Positions 52,178 to 61,158 of a DNA stretch of 64,000 nucleotides are shown one piece after another. A model generated the notes under the pieces. That model saw only the letters and a list, made by a program, of their open reading frames with translations. It was not told the origin of the DNA and made no database searches. Position 1 is the stretch's first letter. The number at the start of each line of letters is the position of its first letter. Source of the DNA: Tepidibacter hydrothermalis (GTDB lineage Bacteria; Bacillota; Clostridia; Peptostreptococcales; Peptostreptococcaceae); NCBI RefSeq assembly GCF_029542625.1, contig NZ_CP120733.1, positions 2,852,001-2,916,000 on the forward strand. The letters run 5' to 3'. A program made the translations under genes and the position numbers.

Positions 52178-53455
52178 AACAAGAATTATAAAATTCTATG
52201 TAATATAAATCTAACACATGAAAATATCACAGTCAATAATATTATACAACAAATACAAACATCTTTAAAAAATACTCCATCTCAATTAATAGGATGTATA
52301 TTAAATGATGTTCAAAAGTCTATTTTAGATAAGTATATGGGTAAAAAATGGAATGAATTTAAAAATAAATCAGTACCTTGGATGTGCCCTCACTGTCTAG
52401 AGCGAAGCTCTTTTGTTAGACGAGGTTCAAGATCTAGAAAATTAAAATCATCTTGTGGAACTATTGAGTTTAACTTGTTTCAAGTTACTTGCTCTTCTTG
52501 CACAAAAACATTTTCTCCTTTTCCTCAACTATTAGGACTAAAAGCAAGAGCAAGAATATCTTCAGAATTTGAAGAAAAAATATTAAGCATTGTTCTTAAT
52601 AACTCATATTCTAAAACTTCAGATACCATAGATTTATTGACTAATGGGTCTATAAGTCATACAAGTATTCATTCTTTAGTATCTAGAGCTTCTAACTTGA
52701 TTGATGTTAAGCATGACCAATCTCACTTTGAAGAGGTTATAGTAGATTCTACAAAAGTTAAAACAGCACACTCTAATAGAGGTAGCGATATACAGCTTGT
52801 TTTAGCTCCTTTAAGTAAAACAGTCAAATATAACAGAGTTATCAATAGCAAAAAACTACTATATATAAGTGTAAATAAGTCTTTAAAACATATGAATAAA
52901 AATTTATCTAACTATACTTGTGATAACGTTATTACAGATGGAGATATAGCTTACAACACTCTTATATCAGATATATTCGAAAAAGCTACTCATAGAAGAT
53001 GCTTATGGCATTTACCTAGAGCTCTAAATCATTTACTTTATATGCAAGGCATACCTGTAGATGAGAGAAAATGTTTTTCAAAAGCTTTAATCCATATTTT
53101 AAAAGAAAAAGATTTTAGAAAAGCTAGAAATGAGTATGTCCAATTTGTATATTTATTTAAGCGTATTGGTATGACTCCTATTGAAAATTTTTTAAAGAAT
53201 GCTTTTAATGGTATTTTTTACAATGAAGAAGATTGGATTAATACTAAGATTAATAAATCTAGTAGTTTAATAGAAAGAGAAATGAGAGAAATAAATAGAA
53301 GAACAGATTTAGGGTGTCGTTGGAGTGATGAAGGATGCGAAAATTTAGTAAAATTGATTCAAATTAAAAAGTATGCTACGCATTGTTGGGACAAATATTT
53401 CAAACAAAATAAAAGACCTATAAAACAATTTTTACAGGTCTCTCTATTCTCTTAA
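52172..53455 (+). CDS. DDE transposase, Mutator/IS256-ISLre2-ISH6-like superfamily
   Basis: A 427-residue transposase. The N-terminal zinc-finger-like region has WMCPHC...RRGSRSRK...CSSC (about 72-110). The catalytic core has VDSTKVK (Asp192), VITDGD (Asp256), the C/D-x2-H signature CLWH (Cys277-His280) and a C-terminal Glu in SDEGCEN (Glu387 or Glu390). The CxxH signature is diagnostic of the MULE-like superfamily (IS256, ISLre2, ISH6). The family within it is not certain. The start at 52172 follows AAAGGA; an upstream ATG lacks it. The gene is intact, so the element may be active. Confidence 0.82.
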   Translation: MLNKNYKILCNINLTHENITVNNIIQQIQTSLKNTPSQLIGCILNDVQKSILDKYMGKKWNEFKNKSVPWMCPHCLERSSFVRRGSRSRKLKSSCGTIEFNLFQVTCSSCTKTFSPFPQLLGLKARARISSEFEEKILSIVLNNSYSKTSDTIDLLTNGSISHTSIHSLVSRASNLIDVKHDQSHFEEVIVDSTKVKTAHSNRGSDIQLVLAPLSKTVKYNRVINSKKLLYISVNKSLKHMNKNLSNYTCDNVITDGDIAYNTLISDIFEKATHRRCLWHLPRALNHLLYMQGIPVDERKCFSKALIHILKEKDFRKARNEYVQFVYLFKRIGMTPIENFLKNAFNGIFYNEEDWINTKINKSSSLIEREMREINRRTDLGCRWSDEGCENLVKLIQIKKYATHCWDKYFKQNKRPIKQFLQVSLFS

Positions 53456-53540
53456 AATATTAAATGTCAACTAAAGCTTGTGCTATCAAAAAACTATATA
53501 ATTTTTTGTCTTGTGGATAACGTGTTAAAAAAACTGCGCT

Positions 53541-53620
53541 TGCAACTATTTTTAAGCAACGGAGCCTGTAAGGATCGTTGGCGACATGAGTCACCGCGTT
53601 AGCGAGTAGACGAATTTTTT
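53541..53620 (+). repeat. Two-hairpin dispersed repeat (family R1)
   Basis: TGCAACTATTTTTAAGCAAC opens it. Hairpin 1 is CAACGGAG...ATCGTTG and hairpin 2 is GTC..CGC-GTTA-GCG..GAC. It ends in GACGAATTTTTTA. It touches the stop codon of the convergent DEAD-box gene. Confidence 0.85.
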
Positions 53621-53621
53621 A

Positions 53622-55205
53622 TTATTTTTTATTGGCAGGCTCTATATTTATAGTCTTACCTTTTATAGTATTGTTTTTCATTATAGTTAATACATCATTA
53701 GCATGCTCTCTTGGAACCTCAACGAAAGTATATCCATCATATATATCTATAGTTCCTATTAACTTTCCTGAAATACCAGTTTCTCCAGCTATAGCTCCTA
53801 AGATATCCTTAGGTCTTATGTTTTGCTTTCTACCTATGTTTATGAATAATCTTACCATTCCTGATTCTGCACCAGTATTTTCAAATGCATTTTCTTGTTT
53901 TATCTCTTCTTTATTTTGATCACCCATTGACATTTTAAGAAGTGCAGCAGCTATATCTAAAGAAGTATATTCTTCCATTAACTTCTCTAAGAAATTAACT
54001 TGATTTGTTAAGTGTCCTTCTTCTATAACACTCTTAACTTTTTCTAAGAATAAGTTAGTTTTTATTTCTTCAACATCACTAAGAGATGGTATATCATGTC
54101 TCTTCATTTTAGTCTTAGTATATCTTTGAATATCTCTTAATTTATATATTTCTTTCTTTCCTGAAATGAAAGAGAATGCACGTCCTGATCTTCCTGCACG
54201 TCCTGTTCTTCCTATTCTGTGTACGTAGTACTCATCATCTTGTGGTACATCATAGTTAAATACGCACTCTACATCATCAACATCTATACCTCTAGCCGCT
54301 ACATCTGTTGCAACTAGTATTTCTATAGTTCTGTTTCTGAATTTACCCATTACATTATCTCTTTGAGATTGCTTTAAATCACCATGAAGTGCATCAGCAA
54401 AGTATCCTCTTAATTGAAGCTCAGATACTAACTCATCAACTTTTCTCTTAGTATTACAAAATACAACTGATAACTTAGGATTGTATATATCTATAAGTCT
54501 TGATAATACATCTGATTTATTCTTAGATTTTGTCTCTATATAAAATTGCTCTATATTAGGAACTGTTAAGGCCTTACGAACAACCTTTACATGTTGAGGG
54601 TCTTTTTGATACTTCTTTGTAAGGTTTAATATTGCTCTTGGCATTGTTGCTGAGAAAAAAGTAGTCTGTCTCTCTTCCGGAAGTTGTTGTAGAACAGTCT
54701 CTATATCTTCTCTGAATCCCATATCTAGCATTTCATCCGCTTCATCTAAAACTATTGTCTTTACATTTCCAAGCTTTAATGTTTTACGATTCATATGATC
54801 CATAACTCTACCAGGAGTACCTATAACGATCTGAACTCCTTTTTTTAATGCTTTTATTTGACGATCGATTGGTTGTCCACCATATACAGGTAGTGTTCTT
54901 ACATTTTTCTTGTACTTAGCTAGCTTTCCTATTTCTCCCGCAACCTGAATAGCTAACTCTCTTGTAGGGCATAAAATTATAGCCTGTACACTATTATCTT
55001 TTTCATTAACCATATCTAAAACAGGAATACCAAAAGCTGCTGTTTTACCCGTACCAGTTTGTGCTTGACCTATTATATCTTTTCCTGCTAATATATGTGG
55101 TATTGCTTGAGCTTGTATAGGAGATGGCTCTTCAAACCCCATATCAGCTATAGCTTGTTTTATTTCTTTTGATATTTCCAAATTTTCAAATTTTACGTTT
55201 TCCAT
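53622..55205 (-). CDS. DEAD-box RNA helicase with DbpA-type RNA-binding domain
   Basis: A 527-residue helicase: Q motif (FEEPSPIQAQAIP), Walker A QTGTGKTAAF (about 48-57), DEAD at 154-157, SAT, and HRIGRTGRAGR, then a C-terminal DbpA-like RNA-binding domain (about 450-522, MVRLFINIGRKQNIRPKDILGAIAGETGI). This is the CshA/DeaD layout of Firmicutes, which unwinds structured RNA in ribosome assembly and mRNA decay, mostly at low temperature. GAAAGG precedes the ATG. A 530-bp gap to pflB may hold a long leader. Confidence 0.92.
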   Translation of the reverse strand: MENVKFENLEISKEIKQAIADMGFEEPSPIQAQAIPHILAGKDIIGQAQTGTGKTAAFGIPVLDMVNEKDNSVQAIILCPTRELAIQVAGEIGKLAKYKKNVRTLPVYGGQPIDRQIKALKKGVQIVIGTPGRVMDHMNRKTLKLGNVKTIVLDEADEMLDMGFREDIETVLQQLPEERQTTFFSATMPRAILNLTKKYQKDPQHVKVVRKALTVPNIEQFYIETKSKNKSDVLSRLIDIYNPKLSVVFCNTKRKVDELVSELQLRGYFADALHGDLKQSQRDNVMGKFRNRTIEILVATDVAARGIDVDDVECVFNYDVPQDDEYYVHRIGRTGRAGRSGRAFSFISGKKEIYKLRDIQRYTKTKMKRHDIPSLSDVEEIKTNLFLEKVKSVIEEGHLTNQVNFLEKLMEEYTSLDIAAALLKMSMGDQNKEEIKQENAFENTGAESGMVRLFINIGRKQNIRPKDILGAIAGETGISGKLIGTIDIYDGYTFVEVPREHANDVLTIMKNNTIKGKTINIEPANKK

Positions 55206-55745
55206 ATATATATTACCTTTCCTTTCGTTTTTACGTCTCTCTTGCTCATCTTTTCAATTATATATATATTACTGTTATTATGCAACAAATATTTTGATTT
55301 ATTTTTTATTTCTTCATTATTTATATATTTTATCTAATTTCAACTCATTTAATACAATATTTCTTCTTTAATAATAGGTAGATTTGCTTATCATTTATAG
55401 ATGTATATTTTTTATAGTTAGAACTTTTTGATTTCCCATTAAGTAAAATTGTTTCACTTATGTGTTCTTCGTATACAATATGATTTAAACTTAAATCATA
55501 TGGGTATACACTCTACCAGAAAGTATTTTTTAGTAACTTTTTTGTATTTTTTATCATTTTATAATATTTTTTCAAATGACGCTCAGTGACTTTATTTAAA
55601 TTCATCAAATTATCAGAACTATTAACTTTTTGTAACATTTGAATATTGTATACAAAATCCCACAGTTTTATGTTATTATATTTTTAACAAATAAATTATT
55701 TAATTTTTTAATTGATGAAATATTACTTTTTAAGGAGTGATTTTA
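55206..55745. other. Promoter region between the helicase and pflB
   Basis: About 540 bp. The main structure is an inverted repeat at 55471-55508. No small gene with a ribosome binding site is seen. Confidence 0.5.
55471..55508. promoter_or_regulatory. Extended inverted repeat upstream of pflB
   Basis: GTATAC-A-ATATGATTT (55471-55486) and AAATCATAT-GG-GTATAC (55492-55508) are complementary over 15 bp. It lies about 240 bp before pflB. It does not match the Rex consensus I know. Operator or leader hairpin. Confidence 0.45.
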
Positions 55746-57977
55746 ATGATAAAAGCATGGGAAACTTTCAAAACTGGAAATTGGTCTAAAGAAATAGATG
55801 TAAGAGACTTTATCCAACTTAACTATACAGCATATGAAGGAGATGCTTCTTTCTTATCAGATGCTACTGAGAACACTAAAAAATTATGGGACGAAGTTTC
55901 AGCTTTAATGAAAAAAGAAGTTGAAAATAAAGGAACTTTAGATGTTGACACTAAAACAGTATCTGCTATAAATGCTTATAAAGCTGGATACATAAATAAA
56001 GATTTAGAAACTATTGTAGGTCTTCAAACTGATGCTCCTCTTAAGAGAGCTGTAATGCCTTATGGTGGAATCAGAATGGTTGATAATTCTTGTAAAGCTT
56101 ACGGATATGAACTTGATTCAAATGTTAAAGAAATTTTCTCTAACTACAGAAAAACTCATAACGACGGAGTATTTGATGCTTACACTCCTGAAATGAGAGC
56201 TGCAAGAAGCGCTGGTATAATAACTGGTCTTCCAGATGCTTACGGTAGAGGTAGAATAATCGGAGACTATAGAAGAGTAGCTCTTTACGGTATAGATAGA
56301 TTAATAGAAGATAAAAATGCTCAAAAACAATCTTTAAATGTTATGACAATGGACGAAGATACTATAAGATTAAGAGAAGAAATCTCTGAGCAAATCAAAG
56401 CTTTAAAAGAAATGATTAAAATGGGAGCTGAATACGGATTTGATTTATCAAGACCTGCTCAAAATGCTAAAGAAGCTGTTCAATGGACATACTTTGGTTA
56501 CCTTTCAGCTGTTAAAGATCAAAATGGAGCTGCAATGAGTTTAGGTAGAGTTTCTACATTCCTTGATATTTATTTTGAAAGAGATATAAAAAATGGAGTT
56601 TTAACTGAAGATGAAGCTCAAGAAATAATGGATCACTTTGTTATGAAACTTAGAATGGTTAGATTCTTAAGAACTCCTGAGTACAACGATTTATTCTCTG
56701 GAGATCCAACTTGGGTAACTGAAACTGTAGGTGGTATGGGTATTGACGGAAGAACTCTTGTTACTAAAACTGCATTTAGAACATTAAATACTTTATATAC
56801 TTTAGGTGCTGCACCAGAGCCTAACTTAACTGTACTTTGGTCTAAAGATCTTCCTGAAAACTTTAAAAAGTTCTGCTCGAAGGTTTCTATAGATACAAGC
56901 TCTATCCAATACGAAAACGATGATTTAATGAGAACTTATTGGGGAGACGATTACGGTATAGCTTGTTGTGTTTCTGCTATGAGAATTGGTAAGCAAATGC
57001 AGTTCTTTGGAGCTAGATGTAACCTTGCTAAAGCATTACTTTACGCTATAAACGGTGGTATGGATGAGAAAAAAGGAATCCAAGTAGGACCTAAATTTGC
57101 TCCTATTACTTCTGAATACTTAGAGTTTGGTGAAGTTATGGAAAAATTCGACTTATTCCTTGACTGGTTAGCTAACTTATATGTAAATGCATTAAACATA
57201 ATTCATTACATGCATGACAAGTATTCTTACGAAAAAGCTCAAATGGCTTTACATGATAGAGATGTATTCAGAACTATGGCTTGTGGTATAGCTGGACTTT
57301 CTGTATGTGCTGACTCATTATCAGCTATAAAGCATGCTAAAGTTAAAGTTGTAAGAGACGAAAACGGTATGGCTGTTGATTTTGAAACTGAAGGAGATTT
57401 CCCTAAATTCGGAAACAATGATGATGCAGTTGATACATTAGCATCTGATTTAGTTGAAACATTCATGAACAAAATAAGAAAGAACAAAACTTACAGAAAC
57501 TCTCTACACACTCAATCAATATTAACTATAACTTCAAACGTAGTTTATGGTAAGAAAACTGGTAACACTCCTGATGGAAGAAAAGCTGGAGAGCCATTTG
57601 GACCAGGAGCTAATCCAATGCACGGAAGAGATACAAAAGGTTGTCTTGCTTCTATATCTTCAGTTGCTAAGCTTCCATACGAGCATTCTCAAGATGGTAT
57701 TTCTTACACATTTACTGTAGTTCCTAAAGCTATAGGTAAAACTGAAGAAGAAAGAGTAAATAACTTAACATTCTTACTTGATGGATATTTCATTCAAAAA
57801 GGACACCACATCAACGTAAACGTATTTGATAAAGAAACTTTACTTGATGCTATGGATCACCCTGAAAAATATCCTCAACTTACAATACGTGTATCTGGTT
57901 ATGCAGTTAACTTTATAAAATTAACTAGAGAACAACAATTAGACGTTATAAATAGAACTTTCCACGGAAAAATGTAG
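55746..57977 (+). CDS. pflB: Pyruvate formate-lyase
   Basis: A 743-residue glycyl-radical enzyme that converts pyruvate and CoA into acetyl-CoA and formate. The active-site pair is Cys407-Cys408 ([10 protein letters not shown]) and the radical Gly is Gly718 (RVSGYAVNF). The length is normal. The start is the ATG at 55746, 8 nt after AAGGAG; a GTG three codons earlier overlaps that site. Codon choice is visibly optimised, as for a highly expressed gene. pflA follows after a terminator and a tandem R1 repeat. Confidence 0.97.
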   Translation: MIKAWETFKTGNWSKEIDVRDFIQLNYTAYEGDASFLSDATENTKKLWDEVSALMKKEVENKGTLDVDTKTVSAINAYKAGYINKDLETIVGLQTDAPLKRAVMPYGGIRMVDNSCKAYGYELDSNVKEIFSNYRKTHNDGVFDAYTPEMRAARSAGIITGLPDAYGRGRIIGDYRRVALYGIDRLIEDKNAQKQSLNVMTMDEDTIRLREEISEQIKALKEMIKMGAEYGFDLSRPAQNAKEAVQWTYFGYLSAVKDQNGAAMSLGRVSTFLDIYFERDIKNGVLTEDEAQEIMDHFVMKLRMVRFLRTPEYNDLFSGDPTWVTETVGGMGIDGRTLVTKTAFRTLNTLYTLGAAPEPNLTVLWSKDLPENFKKFCSKVSIDTSSIQYENDDLMRTYWGDDYGIACCVSAMRIGKQMQFFGARCNLAKALLYAINGGMDEKKGIQVGPKFAPITSEYLEFGEVMEKFDLFLDWLANLYVNALNIIHYMHDKYSYEKAQMALHDRDVFRTMACGIAGLSVCADSLSAIKHAKVKVVRDENGMAVDFETEGDFPKFGNNDDAVDTLASDLVETFMNKIRKNKTYRNSLHTQSILTITSNVVYGKKTGNTPDGRKAGEPFGPGANPMHGRDTKGCLASISSVAKLPYEHSQDGISYTFTVVPKAIGKTEEERVNNLTFLLDGYFIQKGHHINVNVFDKETLLDAMDHPEKYPQLTIRVSGYAVNFIKLTREQQLDVINRTFHGKM

Positions 57978-57985
57978 TATTATTA

Positions 57986-58022
57986 AATAAAGTCCTAACA
58001 GTTTTGTTAGGGCTTTATTTTC
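57986..58022 (+). terminator. Terminator after pflB
   Basis: AATAAAGTCCTAACA (57986-58000) pairs with TGTTAGGGCTTTATT (58005-58019, one mismatch), followed by TT. Confidence 0.85.
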
Positions 58023-58078
58023 TATAAAAAAATTATATATTTCAAAATTGTAGATAATATTAATAAAAAACTACAATG

Positions 58079-58203
58079 TCAACTATTTTTAAGCAACAGA
58101 GTCGTCAGACTTGTTGGCGCTATGAACGCATGTGAATTTTGAGAACGGAGCCCGTAGGACTCGTTGGCGATATGAGCTATGCGGTAGCATAGAGCGAATT
58201 TTA
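58079..58203 (+). repeat. Two-hairpin dispersed repeat (family R1), tandem copy
   Basis: One and a half units: a divergent unit (about 58079-58140, AAGCAACAGAG...CTTGTTGGCG, ending GTGAATTTT), then a second unit starting AACGGAGCCC (58144) with hairpin 2 GCTATGC-GGTA-GCATA and end GCGAATTTTA. It lies between the pflB terminator and the pflA ribosome binding site. Confidence 0.85.
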
Positions 58204-58234
58204 TTTTAAATTTTAATTTAAGGTGGTGTTTTGT

Positions 58235-58972
58235 ATGGGTATTAAAGGTAGAGTACACTCTTTAGAGACTTTTGGAACTGTAGATGGTCCAGGAATTAGA
58301 TTTATAGTATTTACTCAAGGATGTCCTCTTCGATGTAAGTATTGTCATAATAGAGATACATGGGACTCTAAAGGTGGAAAAGAATATGATGTTGATGAAC
58401 TTATGAGTGAAATTGTTAAATACAAGCCTTTTATGATTTCATCTGGCGGAGGTCTTACTGTATCTGGTGGTGATCCTACTTTACAACCTGAGTTTTTAAA
58501 AAGCTTACTTATGAAAGCTAAAGATAATGATATTCACACAGCTATAGATACTTCTGGATTTGTAGATATAGATGTAATAGATCCTATACTTGATTATACA
58601 GATTTAGTACTACTAGATATAAAACATATAAATAGAGATGCTTTTAAAGATTTGACTGGGGTTTACAATGATAAAACATTGAATTTAGCAAAACATTTAT
58701 CTGATAAAAAAATACCTGTTTGGATAAGATACGTACTAGTTCCAGGTCTTACAGATAAAGAAGATGATATAAGAAATCTTTGTAAGTTCATAAACACACT
58801 TGATAATATAGAAAAAGTAGATATACTTCCATATCATTCTATGGGAAAATTCAAATGGGAAGAGCTTGGATATGACTATCCTTTAAAAGAAACTCCCGAT
58901 GCAAGTGATGATGATGTATTAAAAGCTTCTAAAATATTTAAAGAGTATGGAATAAATATAGCACTAAAATAA
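58235..58972 (+). CDS. pflA: Pyruvate formate-lyase activating enzyme
   Basis: A 245-residue radical-SAM enzyme. The cluster motif is CxxxCxxC in CPLRCKYCHN (about 30-39), followed by GGGLTVSGGDPTLQPEF. It installs the glycyl radical in PflB. The start at 58235 follows AAGGTGGTG. It lies 258 bp after pflB with a terminator and a tandem repeat between them, so read-through or a separate promoter is required. Confidence 0.96.
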   Translation: MGIKGRVHSLETFGTVDGPGIRFIVFTQGCPLRCKYCHNRDTWDSKGGKEYDVDELMSEIVKYKPFMISSGGGLTVSGGDPTLQPEFLKSLLMKAKDNDIHTAIDTSGFVDIDVIDPILDYTDLVLLDIKHINRDAFKDLTGVYNDKTLNLAKHLSDKKIPVWIRYVLVPGLTDKEDDIRNLCKFINTLDNIEKVDILPYHSMGKFKWEELGYDYPLKETPDASDDDVLKASKIFKEYGINIALK

Positions 58973-59008
58973 AGCATAAGGACAACATTTTGTCCCTATG
59001 CTTTTTTA
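58971..59008 (+). terminator. Terminator of pflA
   Basis: AAAGCATAAGGACA pairs with TGTCCCTATGCTTT (one mismatch) around the stop codon, followed by TTT. Confidence 0.8.
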
Positions 59009-59099
59009 TTTATGTAATGTTAAAAATTTGAAATCTATATCTATCTTCACTATAATTGAATAAGGTTGGATTTTTAAATTTAATAGAAAGGAGAAACAA

Positions 59100-59612
59100 A
59101 TGAAACAAGTAAAATTATATAATTTAATTTTCCCAATCTGGTTTTTATTATTTTTCCCACCAGTTATATTTATAACTCTTATAGGTAATTTAATTATTGA
59201 TTCATTGGTAATAATAGCTTGCTTTTTTATGTTCAAGTTAGGAAATACACAGAACAATCTAAAAACATTTTACAAAAAAAATATATTAAGCGTTTTAGGA
59301 TTTGGATTTTTAGCAGATATTATAGGTGCTTTGCTACTATTTATATTAGTAATATGTGAAGTTGTTGAATTGCCATATGAATTAAGCTCAGCGATAAGTT
59401 ATGATCCATTTAGCCATCCTTTGGCAGTTATAATAATATTGTTTGCCATGCTTATATCAACAATTTTCATATTTATATTTAATTATAAATTTACTTTCAG
59501 CAAAGAAATTGAAGATCAAAAATTGAGATTAAAAGTATCAATTAGTATTGCACTGCTTACAATACCTTGGACATTCTTATTGCCTGCTAAATGGTTTTAT
59601 AGTGGATTTTAA
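59100..59612 (+). CDS. Membrane protein, unknown
   Basis: A 170-residue polytopic protein with about five hydrophobic segments (about 8-28, 32-45, 64-88, 108-130, 147-165). I do not recognise a family. AAAGGAG precedes the ATG. It is alone between pflA and a convergent peptidase, followed by a long-hairpin repeat. Confidence 0.6.
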   Translation: MKQVKLYNLIFPIWFLLFFPPVIFITLIGNLIIDSLVIIACFFMFKLGNTQNNLKTFYKKNILSVLGFGFLADIIGALLLFILVICEVVELPYELSSAISYDPFSHPLAVIIILFAMLISTIFIFIFNYKFTFSKEIEDQKLRLKVSISIALLTIPWTFLLPAKWFYSGF

Positions 59613-59663
59613 TGTCTCATAAAACTAGTGATTATAAGACATATTATTTTAAAAGTTAAATTT

Positions 59664-59863
59664 AAAAAGATGGTTATTCAAATGTTAGATACTCATTCTT
59701 AATATTTTTCCATAAAACTTAGATTACACCGTTGAAATATCCGTTAAGAAAGTTCGTTGTATGAGCATAACGAGTTCAGAACTTTTAGGATATTTCATAC
59801 GGTGTAATCTTTAGTTTTATTAAAATATTATTAGAGTATCGGTATTTTAATAACCATCTTTTT
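59664..59863. repeat. Long-hairpin dispersed repeat (family LH), copy C
   Basis: The best-preserved copy. Arms 59664-59678 and 59849-59863 are a perfect 15-bp inverted repeat. Further in, AGATTACACCGT pairs with ACGGTGTAATCT (12 bp), GAAATATCC with GGATATTTC, and AAAGTTC with GAACTTT. It lies between convergent genes. Confidence 0.9.
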
Positions 59864-59884
59864 ATTAGCTTATAAACCTACTTT

Positions 59885-60994
59885 TTATGCATTCTTAATT
59901 ATTTCTAATACAAGCTTAGCAGTATTTACTAAATCTTCTATGCTAATATACTCTTCTAGTGTATGTACTTTTTTCATTCCCACACCTAAATTTACAGCCT
60001 TAATTCCATTTCCATTTAATATATTCGTATCACTACCACCACCAGATGCCTTAGTAATAGCTTCAAATCCTAATATACTACAAGCGTTTTTAACAATATT
60101 TACAATATCATCATTCTCATCTACATTAAATGCTGAATAGGCACGAGATGTATCTATTTCTGTCTTAGCTCCAAATTCTTTACAAGCCTCTTCTACACAC
60201 TGAACCATATGAGCTGTTTGTTTATCTAATTTTTCATTTACTAAACTTCTAGCTTCCCCTGTTATAGTAACTTCTGGGCAAACTATATTCGTAACTTTAC
60301 CACCCTCTATTATCCCAATATTAGCAGTAGTTTCTTCATCTATTCTAAGTAAATTCATCTTAGCTATTGCTGACGCTGCTACTTGAATCGCACTTACCCC
60401 TTCTTCTGGGCATACTCCTGCATGAGCTGGTATTCCTATAATCTTAGCTACTAATTTATCTTGTGCAGGTCCTTTAATTATAATTTCTCCTGGTGCTCCA
60501 CCACTATCTAGTACAAAAGCCTTTTTGCTTTCAATCTTATCATACTCTAGGTTTTTAGTTCCATAAAGACCACCTTCTTCATAAATACTGAAGACTATTT
60601 CTATATTTCCATGATCTATATTTTCTTCTTTTAGTATTTTTACTGCTTCTATAATAGCTGCTATACCAGCCTTATCATCTGATCCTAATATTGTAGTTCC
60701 ATCACTGTATATAACTCCATCTTTTACAATAGGTTTTATACTTAAACCTGGAGTAACGGTATCCATATGTGCACTAAACAGTATAGTCTCAGTATCTTTA
60801 TTCCCTTTTAGCTTAGCTATAATATTTCCAGTATTTGATCCAACCTTCTTTCCTGCTTCATCTATGTATACCTCAAACCCTAGTTCTTCTAGTTCAAGCT
60901 TTATTTTATCTGCAAATTCCTTTTCATTTTTTGTTTCACTATCAATTTGAACATACTCTAAAAACTTTTTAACTATTCTTTCTTTGTTTATCAT
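59885..60994 (-). CDS. M20-family metallopeptidase (peptidase T-like)
   Basis: A 369-residue zinc aminopeptidase/dipeptidase of the PepT-like M20 group: FSAHMDTV (His-x-Asp), ILGSDDKAGIAAI, FSIYEEGGLYGTKNL (catalytic Glu-Glu), HAGVCPEEGVSAIQVAA in the lid domain, and SGGGSDTNIL. It is cytosolic and probably a tri- or dipeptidase. AGGAGG precedes the ATG. It follows the AbgT-type transporter gene by 164 bp in the same direction, which suggests joint use of imported peptide-like substrates. Confidence 0.88.
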   Translation of the reverse strand: MINKERIVKKFLEYVQIDSETKNEKEFADKIKLELEELGFEVYIDEAGKKVGSNTGNIIAKLKGNKDTETILFSAHMDTVTPGLSIKPIVKDGVIYSDGTTILGSDDKAGIAAIIEAVKILKEENIDHGNIEIVFSIYEEGGLYGTKNLEYDKIESKKAFVLDSGGAPGEIIIKGPAQDKLVAKIIGIPAHAGVCPEEGVSAIQVAASAIAKMNLLRIDEETTANIGIIEGGKVTNIVCPEVTITGEARSLVNEKLDKQTAHMVQCVEEACKEFGAKTEIDTSRAYSAFNVDENDDIVNIVKNACSILGFEAITKASGGGSDTNILNGNGIKAVNLGVGMKKVHTLEEYISIEDLVNTAKLVLEIIKNA

Positions 60995-61089
60995 AACAAA
61001 ACCTCCTACTAATTATAATATAAACCAATCATATCTATTATACTTCCCTTAATTCAAAAGTAGTATAGTTTTTTTTATACATATAAATC

Positions 61090-61136
61090 AAGGGTTTAAA
61101 GTTAAGAGATTTCTCTCTGTGAACTCTAAACCCTTA
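61090..61136. terminator. Hairpin between abgT-type and peptidase genes
   Basis: AGGGTTTA-A-AGTT pairs with AACT-C-TAAACCCT. The T run is weak, so partial termination or transcript processing is possible. Confidence 0.45.
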
Positions 61137-61158
61137 ACTATTTCAAAATTTTTATTAA

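Larger units (their letters stand above)
52094..53473 (+). mobile_element. Insertion sequence with one transposase gene
   Basis: Left end TTGACATTTGAAT (from about 52095) and right end AATATTAAATGTCAA (to about 53471) are imperfect terminal inverted repeats around a single transposase gene. I see no clear target duplication. It lies between nhaC and the DEAD-box gene. Confidence 0.7.
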
